From Verrucomicrobiales bacterium (GTDB lineage Bacteria; Verrucomicrobiota; Verrucomicrobiia; Verrucomicrobiales; DEV007), in contig JARGOZ010000077.1 of the NCBI GenBank assembly GCA_029213025.1, forward strand, positions 1-32,243: a DNA stretch of 32,243 nucleotides, in the 5' to 3' direction. Under the pieces are notes generated by a model. It did not search any database, was not told the origin of the DNA, and saw nothing but the letters and a program-made list of their open reading frames with translations. Below, one piece after another: positions 14,818 to 22,844 of this stretch (position 1 is the first letter of the stretch; each line of letters starts with the position of its first letter). Both the position numbers and the translations under genes were made by a program.

Positions 14818-16485
14818 ATGGCCAGACGACCCAGACAGGACGAAGAACGCAGCATGGATTCATTGATGGATGCGATGACAAACGTCGTCGGAATCCTTCT
14901 CTTGATCCTGATTGTGAGCAGCCTGGGGATTACTGCCGCGGTGAAGGAGATCATGGAGAACATGCCTGAGATCAGTCAGGAACAGCTTGAGGCGATGAGG
15001 ACGAGCCGGAAAAAGACCCTCGATAACCTCGAAGATCTCCGGGCAACAAAGGCCAACGTCGAGGAAAACACATTGGAACCGGACGAAGCGCAGCAGCTCG
15101 CTCTAGCCCTGGATAAGTTTGAGAAAGAAAACGAAGATCTGGCCGAAAAGACATCGGATCTGGACGAATTGCTCGCCAAATCAAAAGAACTCGAACCGGT
15201 AAAAGACGAAAAAGAGGAGCGCAACACCAAGGCCGTCAAAGAATTGAATGATCTCGAAGCCGCACTTGCTGCCAAGCCGCTCCGCGAGATCAAAGCCGCC
15301 CGCGAAATCACTCTGCCCGATCCACGCCCCGCTGATTCGGAAGCTTATGTCTATTATGTGGCCTGCAAACACCAGAAGCTTTACATCATCGGTGAGCCCT
15401 ATGAGTTGATGATCAAAATGCGCGATATTTTGGATCAGAATTTTACCAGTCTGGTCTATCAGGGAGAGGAGTTGGGGAATCGGACTTTCACGCTTTATAC
15501 CACAAAGTTGGATGACAATGACCGCCCGATTCCCTTTAAAGCTGATTATCAGGCGCGGACAAAAAGGGCTCAGGAGGCACTGGCCTATATGAAGCCGGTT
15601 AAAGTGAGTACTCTCAGCGTTCCTGAAGGCAGGAGTATGTATGAGTGGATCTTTGGCAAGACTGAGGAACAACAGGAGAGCAAAAAAGAACTCGCAGTTC
15701 GGAAGCTGCGTCTTGACCGCGGTAAAGTTCAGGCCTTCTTCAAAAATGCCTCCGGAAAAGGCGACTTTTCGTTTACGCCAACTTTTGCCGGTGACGGAGT
15801 TATCAAAATTGGCCTGACGCCAAATCCGGAGAAGGGCCTGACTGAAGAACAGTTTTTAAGTGGCGATTCCGCCTTTGTTCAACTTGTCAAAAAGGCATCG
15901 GTAAACCGGCGCGTTATCCTGATGTATTTTGTGGCATCGGACAGTTTCGAAACCTACCTCCGGGCGAGGGACTACAGCACCAGTCAGCGCATTGCGGCGG
16001 GGTGGCAGCTGTGGGAAGGAACGACGATTCCGGATCTGGTGCCCAATAAATTACGCGAGGCAATTCCCTACGATCTGGAAGGCCTGCCCGAAACCGATTA
16101 TCTGAAACTGGCAAAATTCGTCGGCCCCAAGGTCGCTCCCAAAGGAAATGCCCTGGTCGGGTCGTTTGAAACCGATCTCGCAGCAGTGAAGGTTCCGGAG
16201 GAACTCAAGGATGAAGAGTTAAAAACCTACACGGAAGAATTGAAGACGGAGCGTGAAAGGTGGGTGAACGGGCTCTATGGCGAATTAAAGGCGCTTTATG
16301 AAAGTCCTTTGGCCGCTTCTGAAGTCAGGGGACGCGAGGATGTTCTGGTACAAAATCATCCTCCGAATGTGCCACATGTCCGGGTGTTCAATCCCAAAGG
16401 AAAACCGCCATCTGCACCGCGTCCCAAAGGTACTCCTAGACCAAAAGGTAAGGGCAAAGGCAAACCGACCCTTATCCTCGACTAA
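14818..16485 (+). CDS. ExbD/MotB-like motor subunit with conserved transmembrane Asp
   Basis: This 555-residue protein has the same plan as its upstream neighbour: basic N-terminus, one membrane helix (about 14-38), a long Glu/Lys-rich coiled coil (about 45-160) and periplasmic domains. The helix SLMDAMTNVVGILLLILIV aligns without gaps to that of the previous protein, with Asp18 at the position of Ser18; this is the expected proton-binding Asp. Its periplasmic part contains YVYYVACKHQKLYII and RVILMYFVASDSFETYL, matching the neighbour's domain, but with an insertion of about 130 residues between them. There is no OmpA-type peptidoglycan-binding motif. The C-terminus is a low-complexity Pro/Lys/Gly tail (PKGTPRPKGKGKGKP). 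Last gene of the operon, followed by the second 22-bp repeat locus. Confidence 0.75.
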   Translation: MARRPRQDEERSMDSLMDAMTNVVGILLLILIVSSLGITAAVKEIMENMPEISQEQLEAMRTSRKKTLDNLEDLRATKANVEENTLEPDEAQQLALALDKFEKENEDLAEKTSDLDELLAKSKELEPVKDEKEERNTKAVKELNDLEAALAAKPLREIKAAREITLPDPRPADSEAYVYYVACKHQKLYIIGEPYELMIKMRDILDQNFTSLVYQGEELGNRTFTLYTTKLDDNDRPIPFKADYQARTKRAQEALAYMKPVKVSTLSVPEGRSMYEWIFGKTEEQQESKKELAVRKLRLDRGKVQAFFKNASGKGDFSFTPTFAGDGVIKIGLTPNPEKGLTEEQFLSGDSAFVQLVKKASVNRRVILMYFVASDSFETYLRARDYSTSQRIAAGWQLWEGTTIPDLVPNKLREAIPYDLEGLPETDYLKLAKFVGPKVAPKGNALVGSFETDLAAVKVPEELKDEELKTYTEELKTERERWVNGLYGELKALYESPLAASEVRGREDVLVQNHPPNVPHVRVFNPKGKPPSAPRPKGTPRPKGKGKGKPTLILD

Positions 16486-16492
16486 ACATTTC

Positions 16493-16551
16493 GACTGTAC
16501 CCTGTCAGGTCACCGACTGTACCCTGTACGATTCCAATCATACAGGGTACA
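16493..16551. repeat. 22-bp repeat family, locus 2: two direct copies plus inverted copy (hairpin)
   Basis: GACTGTACCCTGT occurs at 16493-16505 and 16515-16527, again exactly 22 bp apart, and is the reverse complement of the core at locus 1. An inverted copy TACAGGGTACA at 16541-16551 pairs perfectly over 11 bp with TGTACCCTGTA at 16518-16528 around a 12-nt loop. The element lies between the convergent motor operon and rbfA and could act as a transcription end for both, although no U-tract follows. Confidence 0.85.
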
Positions 16552-16563
16552 TTATCAGACTGG

Positions 16564-16998
16564 CTAGTCCCGCAGCTCCGGGATAACACGGAACTGCAAC
16601 TGAGGAACTTTTTTGCGACGAATCACTCCGGCGACGGAGGAACGAATCATCCCTCTGGCCAGGTGAAGCCGCTCATGGATCAGCGAGATCGTTTCCGGAT
16701 CTTTTTCCGGTGTGATCAGAGTTGCTACCAGAACCGAAGATCCAGCCACAGGCTTTACGTCGATAGTTCGCAGGTCGCTCAGCAATGGATCGCAACAGTC
16801 GCACCACAGAGCATCGTCAATCCCGTGCAAGACTTGCATGCACAGTTGACGAAGCCGGTAACGGGACCGGTTTGACTTTTGCTGGCGCTGCTCCTTTCTA
16901 AGCTGCCTCGCCAGTTCATGAGGTGAGACACCGTCATCGAGATGGACAGCATCGCAATATTCCAGAATTTCGTCCGGAGATGGTTTTGAATTTTCCAT
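16564..16998 (-). CDS. rbfA: Ribosome-binding factor A
   Basis: A 144-residue protein whose residues about 42-142 fit the RbfA KH-like fold: an N-terminal helix (RYRLRQLCMQVLHGIDDAL), a segment LLSDLRTIDVKPVAGSSVLVATL matching the family's strand with L-x(2)-V-x-V-x-x-V-x-x-S-x-D-L pattern, and the C-terminal IRSSVAGVIRRKKVPQLQFRV, close to the RbfA ending R(S/R)-x-(V/L)-(A/G)-x-x-(L/I)-x-(L/R)-(R/K)-x-x-P-x-L-x-F. RbfA binds the 30S subunit and helps 16S rRNA 5'-end maturation. The first ~40 residues are an extra charged extension. In many genomes rbfA follows infB; here it is alone. Confidence 0.7.
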   Translation of the reverse strand: MENSKPSPDEILEYCDAVHLDDGVSPHELARQLRKEQRQQKSNRSRYRLRQLCMQVLHGIDDALWCDCCDPLLSDLRTIDVKPVAGSSVLVATLITPEKDPETISLIHERLHLARGMIRSSVAGVIRRKKVPQLQFRVIPELRD

Positions 16999-17307
16999 TT
17001 TTCAAAATTGGTTTGGAAATAAAAAGCTAAAGAGAAACCGGAGTGTCAGGACACGCCGGTGCTGCAAAATGGAATTGGCGCGCTATGCACCGGTGAAACC
17101 CATCAAGAAAAATGGATCAAATCCAGCGCACTACGCGCAGGATGCAATGGGACAAATCCCGGACTGTAGGAAGAAAATGGTCATGAAGTACCTCCCTGTT
17201 TCGGATCAGGAAATATAGCAGGGAGAGAGAGGATCACAATCTGTTTGTATCTCCCGGTGGCTCCGGATGATTTGGCGGCGCGGTAACGCATAATCAATCA
17301 AAACAAG

Positions 17308-17324
17308 TTGATACTGCGTCTCAA
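17308..17324. promoter_or_regulatory. Fur-box-like palindrome, distal
   Basis: TTGATACTGCGTCTCAA is an imperfect inverted repeat (TTGATAC / GTCTCAA, 6 of 7 paired) and its left half resembles the Fur consensus TGATAAT. It lies about 420 bp before the siderophore-receptor start. Iron control of such receptors is the family norm; this site is a weak candidate. Confidence 0.25.
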
Positions 17325-17641
17325 ATAAAGCTCGCTGCTACCTGGCGTTGGCGGCAAATCATCAATTCTTCACATCGATAGTGCTCTTTTGCGGCCGCTC
17401 TTCCGATTCGAATTTCATGAAACTTAGTGGATTACAGTTTTCACGGTATGTCCGGGATTTACTGTCGAATTTACCACAAGCTGCTCTGCAACAACAAGAT
17501 ATGAATTCCGTTTCTGTCGGGTTTACGGGGGATAGGAAAGATTGACCAACTGTTAAGATTAATAAAATCAATCAACCGCTATTTTTTTGGCAAAATCGCT
17601 GATGAAACCAATTGCGACTCCTGATCCCTGGCATAAATACA

Positions 17642-17659
17642 GATAATCATAAATGATAC
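17642..17659. promoter_or_regulatory. Fur-box-like palindrome, proximal to the siderophore receptor
   Basis: GATAATCATAAATGATAC contains the perfect palindrome ATCAT-AA-ATGAT and starts like the Fur consensus GATAATGATAATC. It lies about 90 bp upstream of the receptor ATG, a usual operator position. It is a better candidate than the distal site but matches the consensus only in part. Confidence 0.35.
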
Positions 17660-17747
17660 TGAGTCCCAATAACGGCGTGCAATGGTTGTAGATCGGTGAA
17701 TCTACGGGGATCAACGCATTCTCAGTCGAAAAACAGAAATAGACGCG

Positions 17748-20099
17748 ATGAAAAGAAAGAAAGTGAAACAAATATGCTCCGGAAATTCTGCCGGGCATTA
17801 TCTCCGGGGCGGTCTGGCCGTCACTGCCTTATGGGCCGGCGGATCTGCATTTGGGCAGGAAGTCGAGGCGACGCCTGCGCCTGCGCCGGAGCCTCCGACT
17901 GAACCTGAACCCGAAGCCGAGTCTCTGCCGGCCACTGTGGTGGAAAACACGGCACCAGCCCCGGTCCAACGGGTAACTCCGGCTCCGGCACCCGCGCCCC
18001 CACAAGTTCCGGCTCCTCCGGCCGCTCCCGTTGTCGATTCGGAACCTATTATTACCGACACACTTTACCAGGCCGACCTTTTGTCTTCGCCGAAATACAC
18101 CCAACCGCTTTTGGATACCCCACAGACCGTTCAGGTTATTACCGGCGAACTAATCGCTGATCAGGGTGCTACGACATTGCGCGATGCATTGAGGAATGTA
18201 TCCGGAATCAGTATTCAGGCCGGGGAGGGCGGGGCACCTCCGGGAGATAATTTGTCGATTCGGGGATTCTCCGCCAGATCCGACTTCTTTGTCGACGGGA
18301 TTCGGGATCTCGGCGCATACAGTCGCGATCCATTTAATCTGGAACAGGTCGAAGTAGCGAAAGGCCCGGCCGGGTCAATATCCGGTCGTGGTTCCACAGG
18401 TGGGTCGATAAATCTGGTAAGTAAATCCGCGCAGTTGGATGACTTTACGAATACCGATTTATCGGTCGGGACGGATGATCTATTTAGAAGCACGATAGAC
18501 ATTAATCGCTCTATTGAAGGCATCGAAGGAAGTGCCCTTCGTCTGAATGCGATGATTCACGAAAATAATACACCGGGCCGGGGGCCGGCCCACGATTCGC
18601 GCTGGGGGATTGCCGGGGCTTTGGCGTTTGGTCTGGATGAATTGAGTGAAAATCGACTACATATCAATTTCTTTCACATGAAAGAAGATAATTTGCCGGA
18701 CTATGGGATTCCCTGGACACCGACGAATATTACCGATCCGCGTCTAACTCCATATATCGACTCGGCTCCCGAATCTGTTTTCGACAATTTCTACGGGGTG
18801 GTTTCCCGGGATTTTGAGGATACCGAGGCAACTATGTTTACAGTGAGAGCCGAGCATGACTTTTCCGATGAAGTAACACTCCGGAATCAAACCCGAATAG
18901 GTCAGACTACCCGTTTGTCGCTGGTGACTCCGCCCCGGTTTGATAATCTCGCATTCCCGGCAACGGTCCGTCGATCGGACCGGAAGGATCGGGACGAGGT
19001 AACTTCGATTGTAGCCAACCAAACCGATCTGATGGCGTCTTTCGACACGGGGGAGATACATCACGATACCGTGTTGGGAATGGAAATCATTCGGGAGGAG
19101 TACGATCGCTACAGTCGAACTTCGGATCCTGGAGTTTCTACAGACTATTTTAATCCGAATCCCTACGATCCGGTGCCCGGAACTTTCTTTCGCGACGGAA
19201 CCGGTGACCAGTTTGGTAAGTCTGATACATTTGCCGCCTACGCTTTCGACACGCTCGAAGTAAACAACTGGCTGGAGGTCACGGGAGGTATTAGATATGA
19301 GCGCTTCGAAACAAACGCCAGGGGTACTGATGCCGCGGGTAATCCTACGCCGCACCGGAACCGGGTTGATCATATGGTCAGCGGGCGGGCCGCTGTAGTA
19401 GTAAAGCCGGCGGAAAATGGAAGTATCTATTTCGGTTGGGGAACATCGTTTAACCCCTCCGGCGAATTTGTGACTTTGACTGAGGCAGGGAGAAATCCGG
19501 CGACATTCGATGTCGAACCGGAACGGGCGGAGGCCTTTGAGCTGGGAACAAAATGGGATGTCTTTGACGAGCGCCTCAGCCTGATAGCAGCTCTGTTCCG
19601 CACCGACAAAACGAATGTGCGCGATATAGATCCTGGTGACCCGACTGTCTATACTCTTACCGGTGCAGAGCGTGTGGAAGGGTTTGAACTTGGCGCTGCA
19701 GGTGAAGTGACCCCGTGGTGGAGTGTATATGCGAGTTACACTCATCTGAGAGGGGAGGTAACTAACGATTTTGATGAAGCCCGGATCGGCAGGGAATTGG
19801 GTAACACCCCCGAAAACAGTTTCAGTCTGTGGAACAACTTCGAACTTGAAAATGGCTTCTTTTTCGGTGGCGGGCCGTTGTTTATCGACCGGCGTCTCAA
19901 CACCACTGCGGGAACCCGTGAAGCGCCTGCCTATTGGACCCTGGATGCAATGGCAGGCTACAACCTGAATGATAACATTACTTTCCGGGTGAACGGAGCC
20001 AATCTCACTGATGAAGTGTTTATTGATCGCATGAGTGGCGGGCACTTCATTCCCGGGGCCGGGCGGTCGGTAATGTTTACCACTTCGATAAAGTTTTAA
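17748..20099 (+). CDS. TonB-dependent siderophore receptor, Fiu-like
   Basis: A 783-residue outer-membrane receptor. A basic N-terminus and signal peptide end near residue 36 (GSAFGQ). Next comes an unusual Pro/Ala/Glu-rich stretch of about 60 residues (about 37-98). The plug domain follows: SSPKYTQPLLDTPQTVQVI, LRDALRNVSGI, LSIRGFSARSDFFVDGIRD and VEVAKGPAGS, all typical of ferric catecholate receptors such as Fiu. The rest is a 22-strand barrel ending in an aromatic residue (TTSIKF), as needed for BAM-mediated insertion, with the TonB-receptor end motif GAGRSVMFT. It imports ferric siderophores using TonB/ExbB/ExbD energy. The PiuC/YbiX gene lies 24 bp downstream, the same pairing as fiu-ybiX and piuA-piuC. 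Confidence 0.93.
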   Translation: MKRKKVKQICSGNSAGHYLRGGLAVTALWAGGSAFGQEVEATPAPAPEPPTEPEPEAESLPATVVENTAPAPVQRVTPAPAPAPPQVPAPPAAPVVDSEPIITDTLYQADLLSSPKYTQPLLDTPQTVQVITGELIADQGATTLRDALRNVSGISIQAGEGGAPPGDNLSIRGFSARSDFFVDGIRDLGAYSRDPFNLEQVEVAKGPAGSISGRGSTGGSINLVSKSAQLDDFTNTDLSVGTDDLFRSTIDINRSIEGIEGSALRLNAMIHENNTPGRGPAHDSRWGIAGALAFGLDELSENRLHINFFHMKEDNLPDYGIPWTPTNITDPRLTPYIDSAPESVFDNFYGVVSRDFEDTEATMFTVRAEHDFSDEVTLRNQTRIGQTTRLSLVTPPRFDNLAFPATVRRSDRKDRDEVTSIVANQTDLMASFDTGEIHHDTVLGMEIIREEYDRYSRTSDPGVSTDYFNPNPYDPVPGTFFRDGTGDQFGKSDTFAAYAFDTLEVNNWLEVTGGIRYERFETNARGTDAAGNPTPHRNRVDHMVSGRAAVVVKPAENGSIYFGWGTSFNPSGEFVTLTEAGRNPATFDVEPERAEAFELGTKWDVFDERLSLIAALFRTDKTNVRDIDPGDPTVYTLTGAERVEGFELGAAGEVTPWWSVYASYTHLRGEVTNDFDEARIGRELGNTPENSFSLWNNFELENGFFFGGGPLFIDRRLNTTAGTREAPAYWTLDAMAGYNLNDNITFRVNGANLTDEVFIDRMSGGHFIPGAGRSVMFTTSIKF

Positions 20100-20123
20100 G
20101 TAAATCTCTACCGATTAAACAAA

Positions 20124-20816
20124 ATGGTAATTACAGTTCCCGATTTGTTGACCAAAGATCAGCTGGCTGAGGCGAAGGAGTTATTACATTCTGCCGAGTG
20201 GGTGGATGGCCGGGTGACGGCCGGACACCAGTCAGCCATGGCAAAAAATAACGAACAGATTCCGGAAGGACATCCGGCCGCTGAAAAGGTGGGTGACATG
20301 ATTCTCCGGGCCCTCGGCCAGAATCCGATGTTTTTGAGTTCCGCCTTGCCATTACGGATTTTCCCGCCGCTGTTCAATCGGTATTCAGGTGGTCAGACAT
20401 TCGGAACTCACGTCGACAATGCAATCCGCCAAATTCCGGGCACACCTATGCGAATTCGTACGGATCTGTCAGCGACTTTGTTTTTCGAAGACCCTGATCA
20501 ATACGAAGTCGGGGAGTTGTGTGTCGAGGACACCTACGGGGTGCATCGAGTCAAGCTTCCAGCCGGTTCGATGGTTGTCTATCCGTCGACCAGCCTCCAC
20601 CATGTCACGCCGGTGACTGCGGGAACCCGCCTGTGTTCCTTTTTCTGGATTCAAAGTATGATTCGGGATGACTCACGACGGTCTCTGCTATTTGATATGG
20701 ACCGGTCGATCCAGCGTTTGAACGGCGAGTTGGCCGATCACGATGCCGCCCGTAAATCGGTCGTCGAATTGACAGGTGTATATCACAATATTCTCCGCCA
20801 ATGGGCGGAAATGTAG
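20124..20816 (+). CDS. PKHD-type Fe(II)/2-oxoglutarate hydroxylase (PiuC/YbiX family)
   Basis: This 230-residue protein has the family length and metal ligands: His96 and Asp98 in FGTHVDNA, His159 in SLHHVTPV and the 2-oxoglutarate-binding Arg169. The characteristic RYSGGQTFG and [11 protein letters not shown] segments are present. Family members are iron- and 2-oxoglutarate-dependent oxygenases encoded next to siderophore receptors and expressed under iron limitation; their substrate is still unclear. It follows the receptor by 24 bp and ends at a strong hairpin, so the two form a complete operon. Confidence 0.93.
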   Translation: MVITVPDLLTKDQLAEAKELLHSAEWVDGRVTAGHQSAMAKNNEQIPEGHPAAEKVGDMILRALGQNPMFLSSALPLRIFPPLFNRYSGGQTFGTHVDNAIRQIPGTPMRIRTDLSATLFFEDPDQYEVGELCVEDTYGVHRVKLPAGSMVVYPSTSLHHVTPVTAGTRLCSFFWIQSMIRDDSRRSLLFDMDRSIQRLNGELADHDAARKSVVELTGVYHNILRQWAEM

Positions 20817-20822
20817 CGAGTT

Positions 20823-20854
20823 GGAGTGGCACCGGAGTCATTCGGTGTCACTCC
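20823..20854. terminator. Bidirectional stem-loop after piuC-like gene
   Basis: GGAGTGGCACCG (20823-20834) pairs with CGGTGTCACTCC (20843-20854) over 12 positions, 11 Watson-Crick and one G-T, with an 8-nt loop; TTTGGTTCT follows on the plus strand. It starts 7 bp after the hydroxylase stop and overlaps the stop codon (20848-20850) of the convergent gene, so it probably ends transcription of both. Confidence 0.75.
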
Positions 20855-22155
20855 TTTGGTTCTGTGGTGAAGAATCGGTTTCGTATTTCGGCAAGCCGTT
20901 CCCGGCACTCCTGCCATTCGCCGATCCGGCTGAGTTTTTTCTCTATAGCATCGCCGGTGCCGAACCCGCTACTTTTACAAGTAGCGATTGCCTGCCACAA
21001 AACACGAACGGCGGCTTCCTGGCAGCCCCGGGAAAAGGCGAAGTGATTATTTCCTGTATCGGGATCAAGAAACTCCAACAGATATTCCGAAAGGAACTGT
21101 GGATAATGATTCAAATAGGTATTTGCTCCACACCAAAACAGATGTCCGAGAAGCTCATCGTTGGGGTCTTGATAAGAAAAAGTATGCGGGTGGATTTGGT
21201 GAAGGCCATCCTCGACAATATCGGTAATTTCATCTGCCCTTTTCTCACCGAGGGAAAAACACAAAGTGATTCGAGTGGTCAACATGAGGGCGGCGACTTC
21301 GGGATCTTCCAACTCGTCTTCGTTGATCAGGGTAAGTGTTTCGCGAGCCTCCAATTCAATCTGTTCGTTATCTACATCTTTTTCGAGCTGGGCGCGGGCC
21401 CGGCTGCAATTGCACAGCGCAACGGCGAGCATTCGACGGGATTCGGTATTTTCCTCGACCTGACCTTTGCGTAGAATTTCGACGGCACTTTGGTAGGCAT
21501 TCAGGCTCTCTGAACGGTAATCATGCGGGTAGTCGAGAGAAAGCCTGCCCAGTATATTTCCTTTGTTCATCCACGCCAGGGCCAGGCGGGATCGAAATGC
21601 CTGGTTGGTCTCCAGATTGAAATCTTTTAATATAGCAATTGCCAGATCCAGCGAATTCAGAGCTTCCTCGAGATTTTCCTCACCTCCGATTTTGTTCAGT
21701 GCATCCGCCTTGTTGAGGTATCCGGCACTAAGCCCCCATCCAGTGGTTTCGTCACTGGTCCGGGTATTGGTGCGGATTGTTATGGCTTCATCAAAAGAGA
21801 GAATGGATGATTTCCAATCCTTCGGCGAGTGGGCGGATAGCAGAGCGAGACCATGACACGTCCACAGGTTGGCTTCCCGCTTTGTAATCACTTCCCGGGA
21901 ACATCGTTGCAGAGTCGCAATCGCCTGTTCGTATTGATCCGCTGATTCCCTGCAATTACCCAATGCCCTTTCAACGTGACCGCTGGCGGTGCGTACCGAA
22001 ACGGCCAGGGCCAGATCGTCCGGGTCGGAACTTTTCTCTAGTAGGGAAAGCTCAGTTAGAAGCGCGTCGGCTTTGGCTTTAGCGGATTGAAAAGATTCTA
22101 ACCGGCCTTCGGTCAGATTCTCTTCGATGGAGAGTAAAGTATCGCTAACGTTCAA
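20848..22155 (-). CDS. Tetratricopeptide-like helical-repeat protein
   Basis: A 435-residue all-helical soluble protein. Several TPR-like helix pairs can be read, for example ASGHVERALGNCRESADQYEQAI (in part), ILSFDEAITI, AGYLNKADALNKIG with ALNSLDLAIAIL, and AWMNKGNILGRLS with SLNAYQSAVEILR: the small-residue/Ala positions and 34-40-residue spacing are typical but degenerate. TPR proteins are scaffolds for protein-protein contact; no partner is suggested by the neighbours. There is no signal peptide. The only possible start is TTG at 22155, because a stop lies 10 codons upstream and no ATG follows for a long way. The function is unknown. Confidence 0.7.
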   Translation of the reverse strand: MNVSDTLLSIEENLTEGRLESFQSAKAKADALLTELSLLEKSSDPDDLALAVSVRTASGHVERALGNCRESADQYEQAIATLQRCSREVITKREANLWTCHGLALLSAHSPKDWKSSILSFDEAITIRTNTRTSDETTGWGLSAGYLNKADALNKIGGEENLEEALNSLDLAIAILKDFNLETNQAFRSRLALAWMNKGNILGRLSLDYPHDYRSESLNAYQSAVEILRKGQVEENTESRRMLAVALCNCSRARAQLEKDVDNEQIELEARETLTLINEDELEDPEVAALMLTTRITLCFSLGEKRADEITDIVEDGLHQIHPHTFSYQDPNDELLGHLFWCGANTYLNHYPQFLSEYLLEFLDPDTGNNHFAFSRGCQEAAVRVLWQAIATCKSSGFGTGDAIEKKLSRIGEWQECRERLAEIRNRFFTTEPKE

Positions 22156-22247
22156 AGTGAATGGAGATTGGAATCCCGGATTCTAACATGCCCCCGCAAA
22201 ACTCCAACCAACGAGTGCGGAATTGCTACCGATAAATCAAATGCTGA

Positions 22248-22646
22248 TTACTCGTCGAATTTTTTCACCGCGACCCTCTTGCGGTTCTTCTTCTTGTCGG
22301 AACGGATTTGTTTCGCCTGTTTCACTTTCGCCTTTGTCGCGGCGGAGGGCTTCCTTTTGGCGTATCGCTTTTTGGCGCGGATTTTAGCCCGTTCGAGCAG
22401 GCGCTTTTTGCGCATCGCTTCGATACGCTCACAGAGGCGTTCGCGGGCGATCTCGCGGTTTCGATCCCGGGATCTACTTTCCTGGCAGTGAACCTCGATT
22501 CCTGTGGGAATATGCCGGAGGTATACGCAGGAGGCAGTTTTGTTGATCTTCTGTCCTCCAGGCCCCGAACCATGCACGAATTTCTCCACCAAATCCGCCT
22601 CGCGGATCAGGAGTCGCTCCATGCGTTCTGTCAGGTTTGGGTCCAT
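22248..22646 (-). CDS. Small class-I release-factor-like GGQ protein
   Basis: From ATG 22646 (MDPNLTERMERLL) this 132-residue protein holds a GGQ domain alone: HGSGPGGQKINKTASCV, then LRHIPTGIEVHCQESRSRDRN, matching the catalytic domain of RF1/RF2 and ArfB-type hydrolases. A very basic C-terminal tail follows (Lys/Arg-rich, about residues 78-130), as in ArfB and MTRFR/C12orf65, where the tail enters the empty mRNA channel. It lacks the codon-recognition domains of RF1/RF2. Expected role: releasing peptides from stalled or non-stop ribosomes. The frame stays open far upstream (to about 23417), but that part is antisense to the DUF2868 gene and resembles nothing, so I start at the ATG. Confidence 0.85.
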   Translation of the reverse strand: MDPNLTERMERLLIREADLVEKFVHGSGPGGQKINKTASCVYLRHIPTGIEVHCQESRSRDRNREIARERLCERIEAMRKKRLLERAKIRAKKRYAKRKPSAATKAKVKQAKQIRSDKKKNRKRVAVKKFDE

Positions 22647-22844
22647 TTCACGTCGTAAAGTAACGGGAATTGGACGAATTACCAGCCTGCTGAAGCGTTT
22701 AATTTCATTTCCAGTTAACAATGTAGGTTCTGGATAGCGGGCTGTTCTAACGGTCAGGGAGCGATTTACGTCATAGTTGGAACCTATGTATGCAGTGAAA
22801 TTTCTCAGGCCGCCAATTTTCTTGCAGAAATCCTGAATCTCTCC

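Larger units (their letters stand above)
16999..17747. other. Long non-coding stretch upstream of the siderophore receptor
   Basis: About 750 bp without a convincing gene; the short ORFs here have no recognisable composition or motif. It holds several inverted repeats: GCCGGTGC (17055-17062) against GCACCGGT (17087-17094), and CTCCCTG (17192-17198) against CAGGGAG (17219-17225). Two Fur-box-like palindromes lie further down (described separately). It probably contains the rbfA promoter at one end and the receptor promoter with an unusually long leader or control region at the other; a small RNA is possible but not shown. Confidence 0.5.

Noticed and set aside
12553..16485. Zorya defence system
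   Set aside because: The MotA-like protein with a long tail recalls ZorA, but the partners lack the OmpA-type domain of ZorB and no ZorC, ZorD or ZorE nuclease/helicase gene follows.
17348..17545. Small 65-codon frame in the non-coding region before the receptor
   Set aside because: No start signal, no recognisable motif and an overlapping frame of similar length on the other strand.
18744..20045. A 433-codon open frame on the minus strand opposite the siderophore receptor
   Set aside because: Its translation has no recognisable family feature and it lies fully inside a receptor gene with clear plug and barrel motifs. It is a codon-bias shadow.
20776..21474. A 232-codon plus-strand frame overlapping the helical-repeat gene
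   Set aside because: It runs through the terminator hairpin and opposite a helical protein with a consistent repeat pattern, and shows no motif of its own.
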